A DNA stretch of 64,000 nt from the NCBI RefSeq assembly GCF_007679965.1, contig NZ_VEHL01000010.1:124001-188000 (forward strand). The letters run 5' to 3'. The notes below the pieces were generated by a model. It made no database searches. It was given only the letters and a program-made list of their open reading frames with translations, and was not told the origin of the DNA. Both the position numbers and the translations under genes were made by a program. Positions 8,948 through 16,627 of this stretch are shown here, piece after piece (within the stretch, counting starts at the first letter, position 1; every line of letters begins with the position of its first letter). Source of the stretch: Bordetella genomosp. 13 (lineage in GTDB: Bacteria; Pseudomonadota; Gammaproteobacteria; Burkholderiales; Burkholderiaceae_B).

Positions 8948-10161
8948 ATCCCCAATGGCGCAAGGATACGTCGTTCGACCTGCTGGAGAACGGCGAGGAG
9001 TACTTCCCGCGCGTGCTCGAAGAGATCGGCAAGGCGCGGAAAGAAGTGCTGGTGGAGACGTTCATCCTGTTCGACGACGAGGTGGGCCGCGCACTGCGCG
9101 AGGCCCTGATCGCCGCGGCCGGACGCGGCGTGTCCGTGGACGTGATGGTGGACGGCTACGGCAGCGACGAGCTGTCCGCGGAATTCCTGCAAGGCCTGGT
9201 GGACGCCGGCGTGCGGTTCCACATCTTCGATCCGAAGCCGCGCCTACTGGGCGTGCGCACCAACCTGTTCCGCCGCATGCATCGCAAGATCGTGGCGATA
9301 GACGGCACGCTGGCGTTCGTGGGCGGCATCAATTTCGGCGCCGACCACCTGCTGGCCAGCGGTCCGGAGGCCAAGCAGGACTATGCGGTGGCCATCCGCG
9401 GTCCGCTGGCGGGCGACGTGGCCCAGTATGCCCGCGAAGCGCTGGCCACGCCGGCGCGCCGCGCGCCGGGCAGGCGCCGCGCCGGGCTGGCGCCGCGCTT
9501 CAATGCCGAGAACGGCGCGGCCTGCCTGGTGGTGCGCGACAACGACCGCCACCGCGACGACATCGAACGCCATTATCGAGCCGCCATCCGCCTGGCCAAG
9601 CGCGACATCCTGATCGCCAATGCCTATTTCTTCCCGGGCTACCGGCTGCTGCGCGAACTGAAGCACGCGGCGCGCCGCGGGGTGCGGGTGCGCCTGATCC
9701 TGCAGGGCGAACCGGACATGCCGGTAGCCAAGATGGCGGCCAGCATGCTTTACGACTACCTGGCCGAGGCGGGCGTAGAGATTCACGAGTACTGCACGCG
9801 GCCGCTACATGGCAAGGTGGCCTGCATCGACGACACCTGGGTGACGGTGGGTTCGAGCAACCTGGATCCGTTCAGCCTGGCGCTGAACCTGGAGGCCAAC
9901 ATCGTCGCCTACGACGCCGGCCTGAATCAGGCCCTGCGCGAGCGCCTGGACACCTTGCTGCAGAAGCACTGCCAGCTGGCGCCGCGCGCCTCGCGCTCTG
10001 CGCGCAGCCTGCGCAAGCTGTGGGTCGGCGTGGTGGTGTTCCATTTCCTGCGGCGCTTCCCGGCATGGGCGGGCGCCCTGCCCGCCCACAAACCGCGCCT
10101 GCAATCGGTGGACGCAAAAGCCCTGGCGGCCCTGCCCCAGGAAAACGGCTCTACGCCCTGA
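8944..10161 (+). CDS. clsB: Cardiolipin synthase B-like phospholipase D-family protein (YbhO)
   Basis: The 405-residue protein carries two HKD motifs of the phospholipase D superfamily: MHRKIVAIDG about one third into the protein and LHGKVACIDD near residue 290, each followed by the usual GG/GS-x-N (VGGINFG and VGSSNLD). ClsB enzymes condense phosphatidylglycerol with another phospholipid or phosphatidylethanolamine to form cardiolipin at the inner membrane. The start overlaps the stop of the upstream YbhP-like gene by four bases, and the ybhN-like gene follows after 19 bases. This order matches the E. coli ybhPON cluster. The assignment to ClsB rather than ClsA or ClsC rests on this synteny, the length and the absence of N-terminal membrane helices. 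Confidence 0.88.
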   Translation: MNPQWRKDTSFDLLENGEEYFPRVLEEIGKARKEVLVETFILFDDEVGRALREALIAAAGRGVSVDVMVDGYGSDELSAEFLQGLVDAGVRFHIFDPKPRLLGVRTNLFRRMHRKIVAIDGTLAFVGGINFGADHLLASGPEAKQDYAVAIRGPLAGDVAQYAREALATPARRAPGRRRAGLAPRFNAENGAACLVVRDNDRHRDDIERHYRAAIRLAKRDILIANAYFFPGYRLLRELKHAARRGVRVRLILQGEPDMPVAKMAASMLYDYLAEAGVEIHEYCTRPLHGKVACIDDTWVTVGSSNLDPFSLALNLEANIVAYDAGLNQALRERLDTLLQKHCQLAPRASRSARSLRKLWVGVVVFHFLRRFPAWAGALPAHKPRLQSVDAKALAALPQENGSTP

Positions 10162-10180
10162 GCGTCGGAGGTCAAACGAC

Positions 10181-11221
10181 ATGAGCACACTCAGTTCCGC
10201 CAACGCGGCCGGCGCCCAGGCCTCGATGAAAACCGCGAGCGCCCCGCGCGAGAAGAAATCCGGCGACAAGCGCGGCAGCCGCCGCTGGACCAGGCTGTTC
10301 AACATCTTCATCTGGTTCGTCGCGGCCTTCGCTTTGGTGGTGGTGTTCAACCTCGCGCGCAACGTCGACTGGCGAGCCGTGTTGAAAGCCATCCATTCGA
10401 TCCCGACGACCACGCTGCTGCTGGCGGCAGGCCTGGTGGTAGTGGGCTACGCGGCCTACGGCAGCTTCGACCTGCTGGCGCGCCGCTACGTGGACAAGCG
10501 GCTGCCCGCCGGCCGCGTGCTGGGCATCGCCGCGATCAGCTATGCGCTGAACCTGAACCTGGGCGTGCTGATCGGCGGCCTGGCGGTGCGGCTGCGGCTG
10601 TACGCCAACCTGCTGGGACTGCGGCGCTCCACCATCCTGCGCATCACGGGCTTCAGCGTGACCACCAACTGGATCGGCTATGGGCTGATCGCGGGCGCGG
10701 TGTTCGCCAGCGGGGTCACACCCATTCCGGCCTCGTGGCACGTGGGCGGCATGGCGCTGCGGGCGGCGGGCGCAGTGCTGATGCTGGGCGGCCTGGCGTA
10801 CATCCTGTTCTGCTGGCGCTCCACGCGGCGCCACTGGACCGTGCGCGGCCATCGCATCGTGATTCCCAGCGGCCGCACGGCGGTGACGCAATGCGCGCTG
10901 GCGATCCTGTCGTGGTGCACGATGGGCGCGATCATGTACGCGCTGCTGCAGGCCAAGGTGCCCTATTTGATGGTGCTGGGCGTGCTGCTGTGCACCAGCA
11001 TGGCATCGGTGATCGTGCGCATCCCCGGCGGGCTGGGCACCACGGAAGCCATCTTCGTGGGCGCGCTGGCCGGGCAACTGCCGGCGTCGCAGGTGCTGGG
11101 CGCGGCGCTGGTCTATCGCGCGCTGTATGCCCTGCTGCCGCTGTGCATCGGCGGCCTGTCGTACCTGATCCTGGAAGCGCGCCAAGGGGTACGCGCGGTG
11201 CAGCGCAATCGCGAGTCTTGA
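10181..11221 (+). CDS. ybhN: YbhN-like integral membrane protein (lysylphosphatidylglycerol synthase TM-domain family)
   Basis: This 346-residue polytopic protein resembles the membrane domain shared by MprF flippases and YbhN (LPG_synthase_TM family). After a polar N-terminus of about 40 residues there are roughly eight hydrophobic segments. The family-typical sequences are FNLARNVDW near residue 60, LNLNLGVLIGGLAVRLRLYA, and RIPGGLGTTEAIFVGAL near residue 280. YbhN-type proteins are thought to move or organise phospholipids, and the neighbouring cardiolipin synthase supports a lipid role. The start has a strong GGAGG eleven bases upstream. There is no aminoacyl-transferase domain, so it cannot be a complete MprF. 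Confidence 0.9.
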   Translation: MSTLSSANAAGAQASMKTASAPREKKSGDKRGSRRWTRLFNIFIWFVAAFALVVVFNLARNVDWRAVLKAIHSIPTTTLLLAAGLVVVGYAAYGSFDLLARRYVDKRLPAGRVLGIAAISYALNLNLGVLIGGLAVRLRLYANLLGLRRSTILRITGFSVTTNWIGYGLIAGAVFASGVTPIPASWHVGGMALRAAGAVLMLGGLAYILFCWRSTRRHWTVRGHRIVIPSGRTAVTQCALAILSWCTMGAIMYALLQAKVPYLMVLGVLLCTSMASVIVRIPGGLGTTEAIFVGALAGQLPASQVLGAALVYRALYALLPLCIGGLSYLILEARQGVRAVQRNRES

Positions 11222-11233
11222 AGGAGGCGCCTC

Positions 11234-12406
11234 ATGAACACGGTTCTTGCATCCGGAATGGACCCGGCCCTGGGCACGGTCATCAACGCGGCGGTCGAGA
11301 TGGCGCCGCACGTGGCGGTCGCGCATCCGCGCCGCCCCACGGCGTCGGAACACGAGATCGCCAGCCACAGCACGCTGGCGCGGCGCCTGGCCGGCCTGCT
11401 GGACGCGGAGTACGCCGAGTACGATGCGCCCACGCTGTCAGGCCGCCGCGTGTACTACGTTCCGGCGCACACGCTGGTGGGCCGCGCCCAGGCCGCAGCG
11501 CTGGGGATCAGGGCCGAACATCATCTGTATGGCGGCGTGGTGCCCCATGCGTACGTGGCCACCAAGGCCATTTCGCATCCGCTGCACCGTCCGCACGATG
11601 CGCAGCCGCCGGGCTGGGCCGCGGACCTTGGCGCCGAACTGGGCGAGTCTGTGCTGCCGGGCTATACGGCATTCTCATTGGGGGACGCGTCGGCGGCGGC
11701 CCTGGCGCTGCTGCGCGACGGCCCCGTCCGCCTGAAGCTGCCCGAAGCCAATGCGGGCCGTGGGCAGACCGTGGTGCGCGATGCGGCGCAGTTGCAGGCC
11801 GCGCTGGCCGGCTGCGACTCGGCCGACGTGCGCGCGCATGGCCTGGTGATCGAGGCCAACCTGACGGGCGAGGTGCGCACGTTCAGCGTGGGCAGCGTCG
11901 GCATCCCGGGATTGCAGGCGGCTTACGTGGGCACGCAGGAATTGACGCCGGACAACGGCGGCGCCCTGGTGTATGGCGGTTCCACGCTGCACGTGGTGCG
12001 GGGCGGCTACGACGAACTGCTGGACGGCGGCCTGTCGGACGACGAGCGCCAGGCGGTACAGCTGGCCCGCCACTACGACGCCACCGTGCAGCGCCACTAT
12101 CCCGACCTGCTGGCCTCGCGCCGCAATTACGACGTGGCGCTGGGGCTGGATGCCCGCGGCGCGCGGCGCATGGGCGTGCTGGAGCAATCCTGGCGCGCCG
12201 GGGGCGCGAGCATGGCGGAAATCGCCGCGCTGGAAGCCTTCCGGGCCGATCCCGCGCTGCGCAAGGTCACGGCGTATACGCGCGAGCGCTACGGCGCGGA
12301 GCATCCCCGGCCACAGGAGGACCACCTGGTGTTCCACGGCGAGGACAGCGCGGTGGGCCATATCTCGAAATCCGGAGGCATCACGCATCATGGCGGCGCA
12401 GAGTGA
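11234..12406 (+). CDS. DUF3182 family protein, ATP-grasp-like, function unknown
   Basis: The 390-residue product matches what I know of DUF3182, a proteobacterial family of unknown function. The centre of the protein looks like an ATP-grasp fold: PVRLKLPEANAGRGQTVV (nucleotide-binding lysine and glycine-rich loop) around residue 160, LVIEANLTGEVRTFSVG near 205, and a C-terminal NYDVALGLDARG followed by GVLEQSWRAGG. The family is not biochemically characterised to my knowledge. It starts 12 bases after the ybhN-like gene with GGAGG upstream, and its end overlaps the alpha/beta hydrolase gene by 17 bases, so it is inside the operon. An ATP-dependent ligation linked to lipid or envelope chemistry is a guess from the neighbours. 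Confidence 0.8.
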   Translation: MNTVLASGMDPALGTVINAAVEMAPHVAVAHPRRPTASEHEIASHSTLARRLAGLLDAEYAEYDAPTLSGRRVYYVPAHTLVGRAQAAALGIRAEHHLYGGVVPHAYVATKAISHPLHRPHDAQPPGWAADLGAELGESVLPGYTAFSLGDASAAALALLRDGPVRLKLPEANAGRGQTVVRDAAQLQAALAGCDSADVRAHGLVIEANLTGEVRTFSVGSVGIPGLQAAYVGTQELTPDNGGALVYGGSTLHVVRGGYDELLDGGLSDDERQAVQLARHYDATVQRHYPDLLASRRNYDVALGLDARGARRMGVLEQSWRAGGASMAEIAALEAFRADPALRKVTAYTRERYGAEHPRPQEDHLVFHGEDSAVGHISKSGGITHHGGAE

Positions 12407-13142
12407 GGAAATCCGGATCGCGGTCGACGGCCAGGAACTGGCGGGCACGCTGCTGGCTCCGGCCGCCAAGATGCCCGGCATCCTGTTCGTGCACGGCTGG
12501 GGCGGCGACCAGCGCTTCGACCTGAAGCGCGCGCGGGGCATCGCGGGGCTGGGTTGCGTATGCCTGACCTTCGATCTGCGCGGGCACGCGGCCACCGAGG
12601 CCCAGCAGCAGCAGGTGACGCCCGAGGACAACCTGCAGGACGTGCTCGAGGCCTATGACACGCTGGTCTCGCACCCGGAGGTCGACACCTCGGCCATCGC
12701 GGTCGTCGGCAGCAGCTATGGCGGCTACCTGGCCGCCATCCTGACCGGCATGCGCAACGTGCGCTGGCTGGCACTGCACGTGCCCGCGCTGTACCGCGAC
12801 GACACCTGGGCGCAGCCCAAGGCGGGGTTCGACCGGAGCCAGTTGCGCAGCCTGCGCCAGGGCCCCGTCCTGCCGGCCGACAACCGCGCGCTGAGCGCCT
12901 GCGAGGCCTTCGGCGGCGACGTGTTGCTGGTGGAGGCCGAGCACGACGACTTCATTCCGCATGCCACCATCATGAGCTATCGCAACGCCTTCATGGCGGC
13001 GCATTCGCTGACGCACCGGCGGCTGGACGGCGCCGACCACGCGCTGACGGAGAAAGTGGCGCAGCAGGCCTATACCTCGATTCTCAGCGGCTGGATCACC
13101 GAGATGGTGGTCGGCGCGCGGGTGGGCGGCCATGACAGCTGA
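12390..13142 (+). CDS. Alpha/beta hydrolase
   Basis: This 250-residue cytosolic hydrolase shows the standard alpha/beta fold: oxyanion strand ILFVHGWGGD near residue 31, nucleophile elbow GSSYGG with Ser109, an acid in LLVEAEHDDFIP and a catalytic His in GADHALTE. It resembles dienelactone-hydrolase or S9-type esterases; the substrate cannot be inferred. The gene starts inside the 3' end of the DUF3182 gene with GGAGG ahead of the ATG, and its stop lies inside the start of cinA (11-base overlap). It is therefore part of the same transcript. Its pairing with the ATP-grasp-like DUF3182 protein is worth noting, because both lie in the lipid-gene operon. Confidence 0.88.
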   Translation: MAAQSEEIRIAVDGQELAGTLLAPAAKMPGILFVHGWGGDQRFDLKRARGIAGLGCVCLTFDLRGHAATEAQQQQVTPEDNLQDVLEAYDTLVSHPEVDTSAIAVVGSSYGGYLAAILTGMRNVRWLALHVPALYRDDTWAQPKAGFDRSQLRSLRQGPVLPADNRALSACEAFGGDVLLVEAEHDDFIPHATIMSYRNAFMAAHSLTHRRLDGADHALTEKVAQQAYTSILSGWITEMVVGARVGGHDS

Positions 13143-13680
13143 AATGCCACTGACCAGCGCACAGCAGCGGCAACTCCAGGAGTTGGCGGACTACATGCGC
13201 GACCACGGCCTGCTGCTGGCCACGGCGGAATCCTGCACGGCAGGCATGATCGCCTCGCTGTTGGCGGACCTGCCCGGCGCGGGCCAGTTGCTGGACTGCG
13301 CGTTCGTCACCTATTCGGTGTCGGCCAAGCAGCGCTGCCTGGGCATCGATCCCGACGTATTCAGCCAGAACAACCTGACCAGCGAGCCCGTGGCCCGCGC
13401 GATGGCCGAGGGCGCGGCGCACCGCACGCCGGCCAACGTGATCGTTGCAAATACCGGGGTGGCGGACGATGGCGGCAGGGGCGTGCCGCCTGGTACGCAA
13501 TGCTATGCGTGGCTGTACAGAAGGGATGGGGATACGCCGGCGATCTACACCGAGACCCGCCAGTTTCCCGGCGACCGCTCGGCGGTGCGGCGCGCCAGCG
13601 CGCTGTATGCGCTGTCCCGCGTGGTGCACCACCACTCCGGACTGTCGGACGACGTCAGCACGCCGTCCGGTCGTCCCTAG
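13132..13680 (+). CDS. CinA-family C-terminal domain protein (nicotinamide-nucleotide amidohydrolase, PncC-like)
   Basis: The 182-residue protein corresponds to the stand-alone CinA C-terminal domain, which deamidates nicotinamide mononucleotide in pyridine nucleotide recycling. The key loop TAESCTAGMIAS with Ser34 lies at residues 31-42, followed by AFVTYSVSAKQ and the ANTGVADDGG segment near residue 106; PGTQCYAW is also typical. The N-terminal MoCF-like domain of full-length CinA is absent. The gene overlaps the hydrolase upstream and ends 26 bases inside the convergent GT2 gene on the other strand. It is the last gene of the operon that begins with the YbhP-like gene. Confidence 0.88.
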   Translation: MTAEMPLTSAQQRQLQELADYMRDHGLLLATAESCTAGMIASLLADLPGAGQLLDCAFVTYSVSAKQRCLGIDPDVFSQNNLTSEPVARAMAEGAAHRTPANVIVANTGVADDGGRGVPPGTQCYAWLYRRDGDTPAIYTETRQFPGDRSAVRRASALYALSRVVHHHSGLSDDVSTPSGRP

Positions 13681-14533
13681 CCGCCGCTTCCACCTGCCGC
13701 AACTGCGCCAGCACCGACGCCGACACCACGCGGCGACGCGACAGCGCGCGCGGCAGGCCTGGCAACGCCTGGGCCAGCACGCGCAGGCCATTGCCCGACA
13801 CCGCCGCGCGCCGCGTCTGGCGCCAGGCGATGCGCGCGGGCAGCCGCATCCATGCCAGCCACAGCGCGTTGCGCGCCAGCAGGCTGCGGCGGCGCGGCGC
13901 ATCGCGCCGGGCGGACGGCCAGTGCCAGGTGACCAGTTGCGGCGCGTACACGATGCGCCACCCCGCCTGCAGCAGGTCCAGCGCCAGCAGTCCTTCCTCG
14001 CCGCCGATGAACAGCGGTGGCCAATATCCGCCTGCCTGCAGGAATGCCGCGCGCCGCACCACGCAGGCGCCGGCCATGAAGCCGACCAGGCCCGGGCCGA
14101 TCCCCGGCAGGCCCGGCAACGGGCTGCGCGCCATGACGGCACAGGTGGGATCGGGCCGCCCTTGCTGGCCTACCCTCACCTGGCCGCTGGCCAGCGCCAG
14201 TTCGGGCCAGCCATCCAGCATGGCCTCGGCGCGCGCCAGCGCCTCGGCCTCCCAGCACGTATCGTCGTCGCAGAACGCCACGTACGGTGTGGTTGCTGCC
14301 AGGCAGCCTCGGTTACGGCCCGCCGCGCCCTCGTTGGTCGGCGCCCGCACCAGTTGCACGTCGGGAAAAGCCTGGCCGATCGCACCGGCGCTCCCATCCT
14401 CGCTGGCGTTGTCCACCACAATGATGGGATGGTGCGGATAGTGCCGGCGCAAGCCGTGCAGCGTGCGCAGCACTTCGTCGCGGCGGTTGCACGTCAGCAC
14501 GACGATGGACACGCGAGGGGCAGCGGTCGTCAC
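13655..14533 (-). CDS. Glycosyltransferase family 2
   Basis: This 292-residue GT-A fold enzyme begins VSIVVLTCNRRDEV, has the nucleotide-sugar contact IIVVDNASEDGS, and carries a DxD-type motif CDDDTCWE near residue 90, followed by FMAGACVVRRAAF and the catalytic-region GGEEGLLALDLLQAGW. It would transfer a sugar from a nucleotide donor to an unknown acceptor at the cytoplasmic face. The start is GTG 14533, overlapping the stop of the PIG-L gene by four bases (GTGA), so the two are coupled and probably act on the same glycoconjugate. Its 3' end overlaps cinA on the other strand. Confidence 0.9.
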   Translation of the reverse strand: MTTAAPRVSIVVLTCNRRDEVLRTLHGLRRHYPHHPIIVVDNASEDGSAGAIGQAFPDVQLVRAPTNEGAAGRNRGCLAATTPYVAFCDDDTCWEAEALARAEAMLDGWPELALASGQVRVGQQGRPDPTCAVMARSPLPGLPGIGPGLVGFMAGACVVRRAAFLQAGGYWPPLFIGGEEGLLALDLLQAGWRIVYAPQLVTWHWPSARRDAPRRRSLLARNALWLAWMRLPARIAWRQTRRAAVSGNGLRVLAQALPGLPRALSRRRVVSASVLAQLRQVEAAARDDRTAC

Positions 14534-15225
14534 GCGGCCGCCTCGGACTCCGACTGCCAGTGCAGGCGCCAGTAGCGCTCCGGCCGCGCCGGATCGCCGC
14601 CGCCATCGGCCAGCCCCAGCGGCCGCAACTGGCTGGCATAGGCTCGCACTGCCTCCCCCTTGCGCGGGTCGCCGGGCGGCGGGCCGGGTTCGGGCGTGGC
14701 CTGGATGCCGCGCGCCAGCAAGTCGGCCAGCCGCTTCTGCGCCAGTCCGGGCTTGCCGCGATACAGCGCCTCTTCGTAGGCGCACCACACGGGCTGCGGC
14801 GGCAGCCACGGCCGCAGGGACAACAGGATGTCGGACACCAGCAGGTGATCCTCGTGGAAGAGGCCCAGCGGGAGATACACCGCCCGGGGTCGCAACTGCG
14901 CCAGCGCGCCGGCCAGCAGATCCTTCAGCTCGGCGCGGTCGCGCGATGCCGCGTACTGGCTGTCCAGCACGCCCAGCCGCAGGGTCTTCACGCCCAGCGT
15001 GGCCAGGGCAAGGCTGTCTTCCTTCTCGCGTGCCAGCATCGCCTGGCCCGGGGTGTCGAACCCGCATTCGCGGTCCCAACCGGGCAACGGCGCATCGCCG
15101 GCCGGCACGCCGGTGCAGACGGTGAGCACCGTGGCGTCGGGCGCCGCGGCCAGCAGGTCGCCGCAACCGAGCACGGCGTCGTCGTAATGGGGAGAGATCA
15201 CAAGCAATGGGACGGAAGGATTCAT
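14530..15225 (-). CDS. PIG-L family N-acetylglucosamine deacetylase-like protein
   Basis: The 231-residue protein matches the PIG-L/LmbE zinc deacetylases: the opening LVISPHYDDAVLGCG contains the His-x-Asp-Asp metal motif, LPLGLFHEDHLLVSD near residue 115 supplies the third ligand, and the C-terminus has YASQLRPLG. These enzymes deacetylate N-acetylglucosaminyl compounds such as GlcNAc-PI, mycothiol precursors or teicoplanin-type glycosides. I chose ATG 15225 (MNPSVPLLV); an in-frame ATG nine codons upstream is possible and neither has a strong Shine-Dalgarno site. The gene is coupled to the GT2 gene downstream. It belongs to the glycan locus but is separated from the nine-gene operon by a small plus-strand gene. 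Confidence 0.88.
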   Translation of the reverse strand: MNPSVPLLVISPHYDDAVLGCGDLLAAAPDATVLTVCTGVPAGDAPLPGWDRECGFDTPGQAMLAREKEDSLALATLGVKTLRLGVLDSQYAASRDRAELKDLLAGALAQLRPRAVYLPLGLFHEDHLLVSDILLSLRPWLPPQPVWCAYEEALYRGKPGLAQKRLADLLARGIQATPEPGPPPGDPRKGEAVRAYASQLRPLGLADGGGDPARPERYWRLHWQSESEAAA

Positions 15226-15260
15226 GATGCGGCCATCCGAAACTGGGGACATCGGAGATT

Positions 15261-15293
15261 CAGCAAGCCACGTGCCGGGTACGTGGCTTGCTG
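15261..15293. repeat. Perfect 13-base inverted repeat between divergent genes
   Basis: CAGCAAGCCACGT at 15261-15273 is repeated as its exact reverse complement at 15281-15293, separated by the seven bases GCCGGGT. It sits in the 118-base gap between the PIG-L gene (minus strand, start 15225) and a small acidic protein gene (plus strand, start 15344). No T-run follows on either strand, so it is a poor intrinsic terminator. An operator for a dimeric regulator, or a structured leader RNA, is more likely. Confidence 0.6.
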
Positions 15294-15343
15294 ACACGTA
15301 CGCATCCCGGCAGTGCCGGGCCCGTGGTCTATCAGGAGCAGCC

Positions 15344-15619
15344 ATGAATCCCTTTATGGAAACCGATCTCTCGTCCCCGCAATACGGCGCCGGCCGGCCC
15401 AATGTCGGCCCCAGCGATTCGTCGGATTCGGCGAGCGACCTGCCGCCCGGCATGGACAGCGACAGCGATGCCCAAGGGACGGGCGAGCGCGACAGCGTGA
15501 ATCAGCGCCATGGCGGCCGGCCGGCCGACGTGGCGCCCGACGAGATCGTCGACGAAGAGGAAGCGGGCATCTCGCATGCCCGTCCCGACCCCGTGCGCAA
15601 CGGCGGCGATCCCTACTGA
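15344..15619 (+). CDS. Small acidic hypothetical protein
   Basis: This 91-residue protein is strongly acidic and rich in Asp, Ser, Gly and Pro, with DSDSDAQGTGERDS and EIVDEEEAGI segments and no hydrophobic stretch. It is probably soluble and largely disordered. The start is supported by AGGAG seven bases before the ATG. I do not recognise the family. It is the only plus-strand gene between the two minus-strand glycan gene groups and faces the decarboxylase gene convergently with 18 bases between stops. It resembles in style the small charged proteins at 49.6-54.0 kb, which may mean a shared stress role; that is speculative. Confidence 0.7.
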   Translation: MNPFMETDLSSPQYGAGRPNVGPSDSSDSASDLPPGMDSDSDAQGTGERDSVNQRHGGRPADVAPDEIVDEEEAGISHARPDPVRNGGDPY

Positions 15620-15637
15620 CCGCCGCCTTGCCGCGAG

Positions 15638-16627
15638 TCACCGCAGTGTGGCGCCCTGGGGCGCGGTGGGCGCGCGCCTGCCGCGCCCCAGTTCTTCCTG
15701 GAAATAGCGCACGGTGCGCGCCAGCCCGTCCGCTGGCGCCACGGCCGGCTGCCAGCCCAACAGCGCGCGCGCCAGCCCGATGTCCGGACGCCGCCGCGCG
15801 GGGTCGTCCCCGGGCAAGGGGCGAAACACCAGTTGGGCGGGCGTCCCCACCGCGTCGCTGATGCGCTCGGCGATCTCCAGCATCGTCATCTCGTGCGGAT
15901 TGCCCAGGTTGACGGGCCCGCCGTCCTCCTGCGGGCTCTCCATAAGCCGCACCAGCCCTTCGATCAGGTCATCCACGTAGCAGAACGAGCGCGTCTGCGT
16001 GCCGTCGCCATAGATGGTCAGCGGCTCGCCCTGCAGGGCCTGCACGATGAAATTGGACACGACCCGTCCGTCGTTGGGCGCCATGCGCGGACCATACGTG
16101 TTGAAGATGCGCGCGATGCGCACCGACACGCCCGCGCGCTGGTACAGCGTGAACAGGGTCTCGGCGCAGCGCTTGCCCTCGTCGTAGCAGGCGCGCGGGC
16201 CGATGGGATTGACGTTGCCGTGATAGGTCTCGCGTTGCGGGTGCTCCAGCGGGTCGCCGTAGATCTCGCTGGTGGACGCCTGCAGCACCCGCGCGCCGCT
16301 GCGCTTGGCCAGTTCCAGCACCTGCATGGCGCCCAGCACGCAGGTGCGCGTCGTGCCGATGGCGTCCGCCTGGTAATGCACCGGCGACGCCGGGCACGCC
16401 AGGTTGTAGATGCGGTCTACCTGTCCGGACAGCGGTTGCGTGACGTCCTGGCGCAGCCACGTGAAGCGGGGATGGTCCAGCAAGGACCGGATGTTGCGCA
16501 TCGCGCCCGTCTGCAGGTTGTCCAGGCACAGCACCTGGTGTCCGTCGGCCAGCAGCCGCTCACACAGGTGCGATCCCAGGAAGCCGGCACCGCCGGTGAC
16601 CAGTACTCGTGCAGTCTTGTCATTCAT
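15638..16627 (-). CDS. NAD-dependent epimerase/dehydratase, UDP-glucuronate decarboxylase-like
   Basis: The 329-residue protein is an extended SDR with the Rossmann motif TGGAGFLGSH at residues 10-19. It has the UXS-like features NLACPASPVHYQ, the catalytic Ser/Thr region QASTSEIYGDP, the active-site Tyr-x3-Lys in CYDEGKR and ARIFNTYGPRM, which together are the usual hallmarks of UDP-glucuronic acid decarboxylase (UDP-xylose synthase). The product would be UDP-xylose or a related 4-keto pentose for the glycosyltransferases of this locus. The start overlaps the upstream glycosyltransferase stop by four bases. It is the last gene of the nine-gene overlapping series. A dTDP-glucose dehydratase-type activity is a less likely alternative. 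Confidence 0.88.
   Translation of the reverse strand: MNDKTARVLVTGGAGFLGSHLCERLLADGHQVLCLDNLQTGAMRNIRSLLDHPRFTWLRQDVTQPLSGQVDRIYNLACPASPVHYQADAIGTTRTCVLGAMQVLELAKRSGARVLQASTSEIYGDPLEHPQRETYHGNVNPIGPRACYDEGKRCAETLFTLYQRAGVSVRIARIFNTYGPRMAPNDGRVVSNFIVQALQGEPLTIYGDGTQTRSFCYVDDLIEGLVRLMESPQEDGGPVNLGNPHEMTMLEIAERISDAVGTPAQLVFRPLPGDDPARRRPDIGLARALLGWQPAVAPADGLARTVRYFQEELGRGRRAPTAPQGATLR

Noticed and set aside
13655..15166. GT2 protein starting more than 200 codons upstream of 14533
   Set aside because: The upstream part reads through the PIG-L deacetylase gene in another frame and is Arg/Gly/Ala-rich without domain features. The GTG at 14533 with a four-base overlap fits the operon style.
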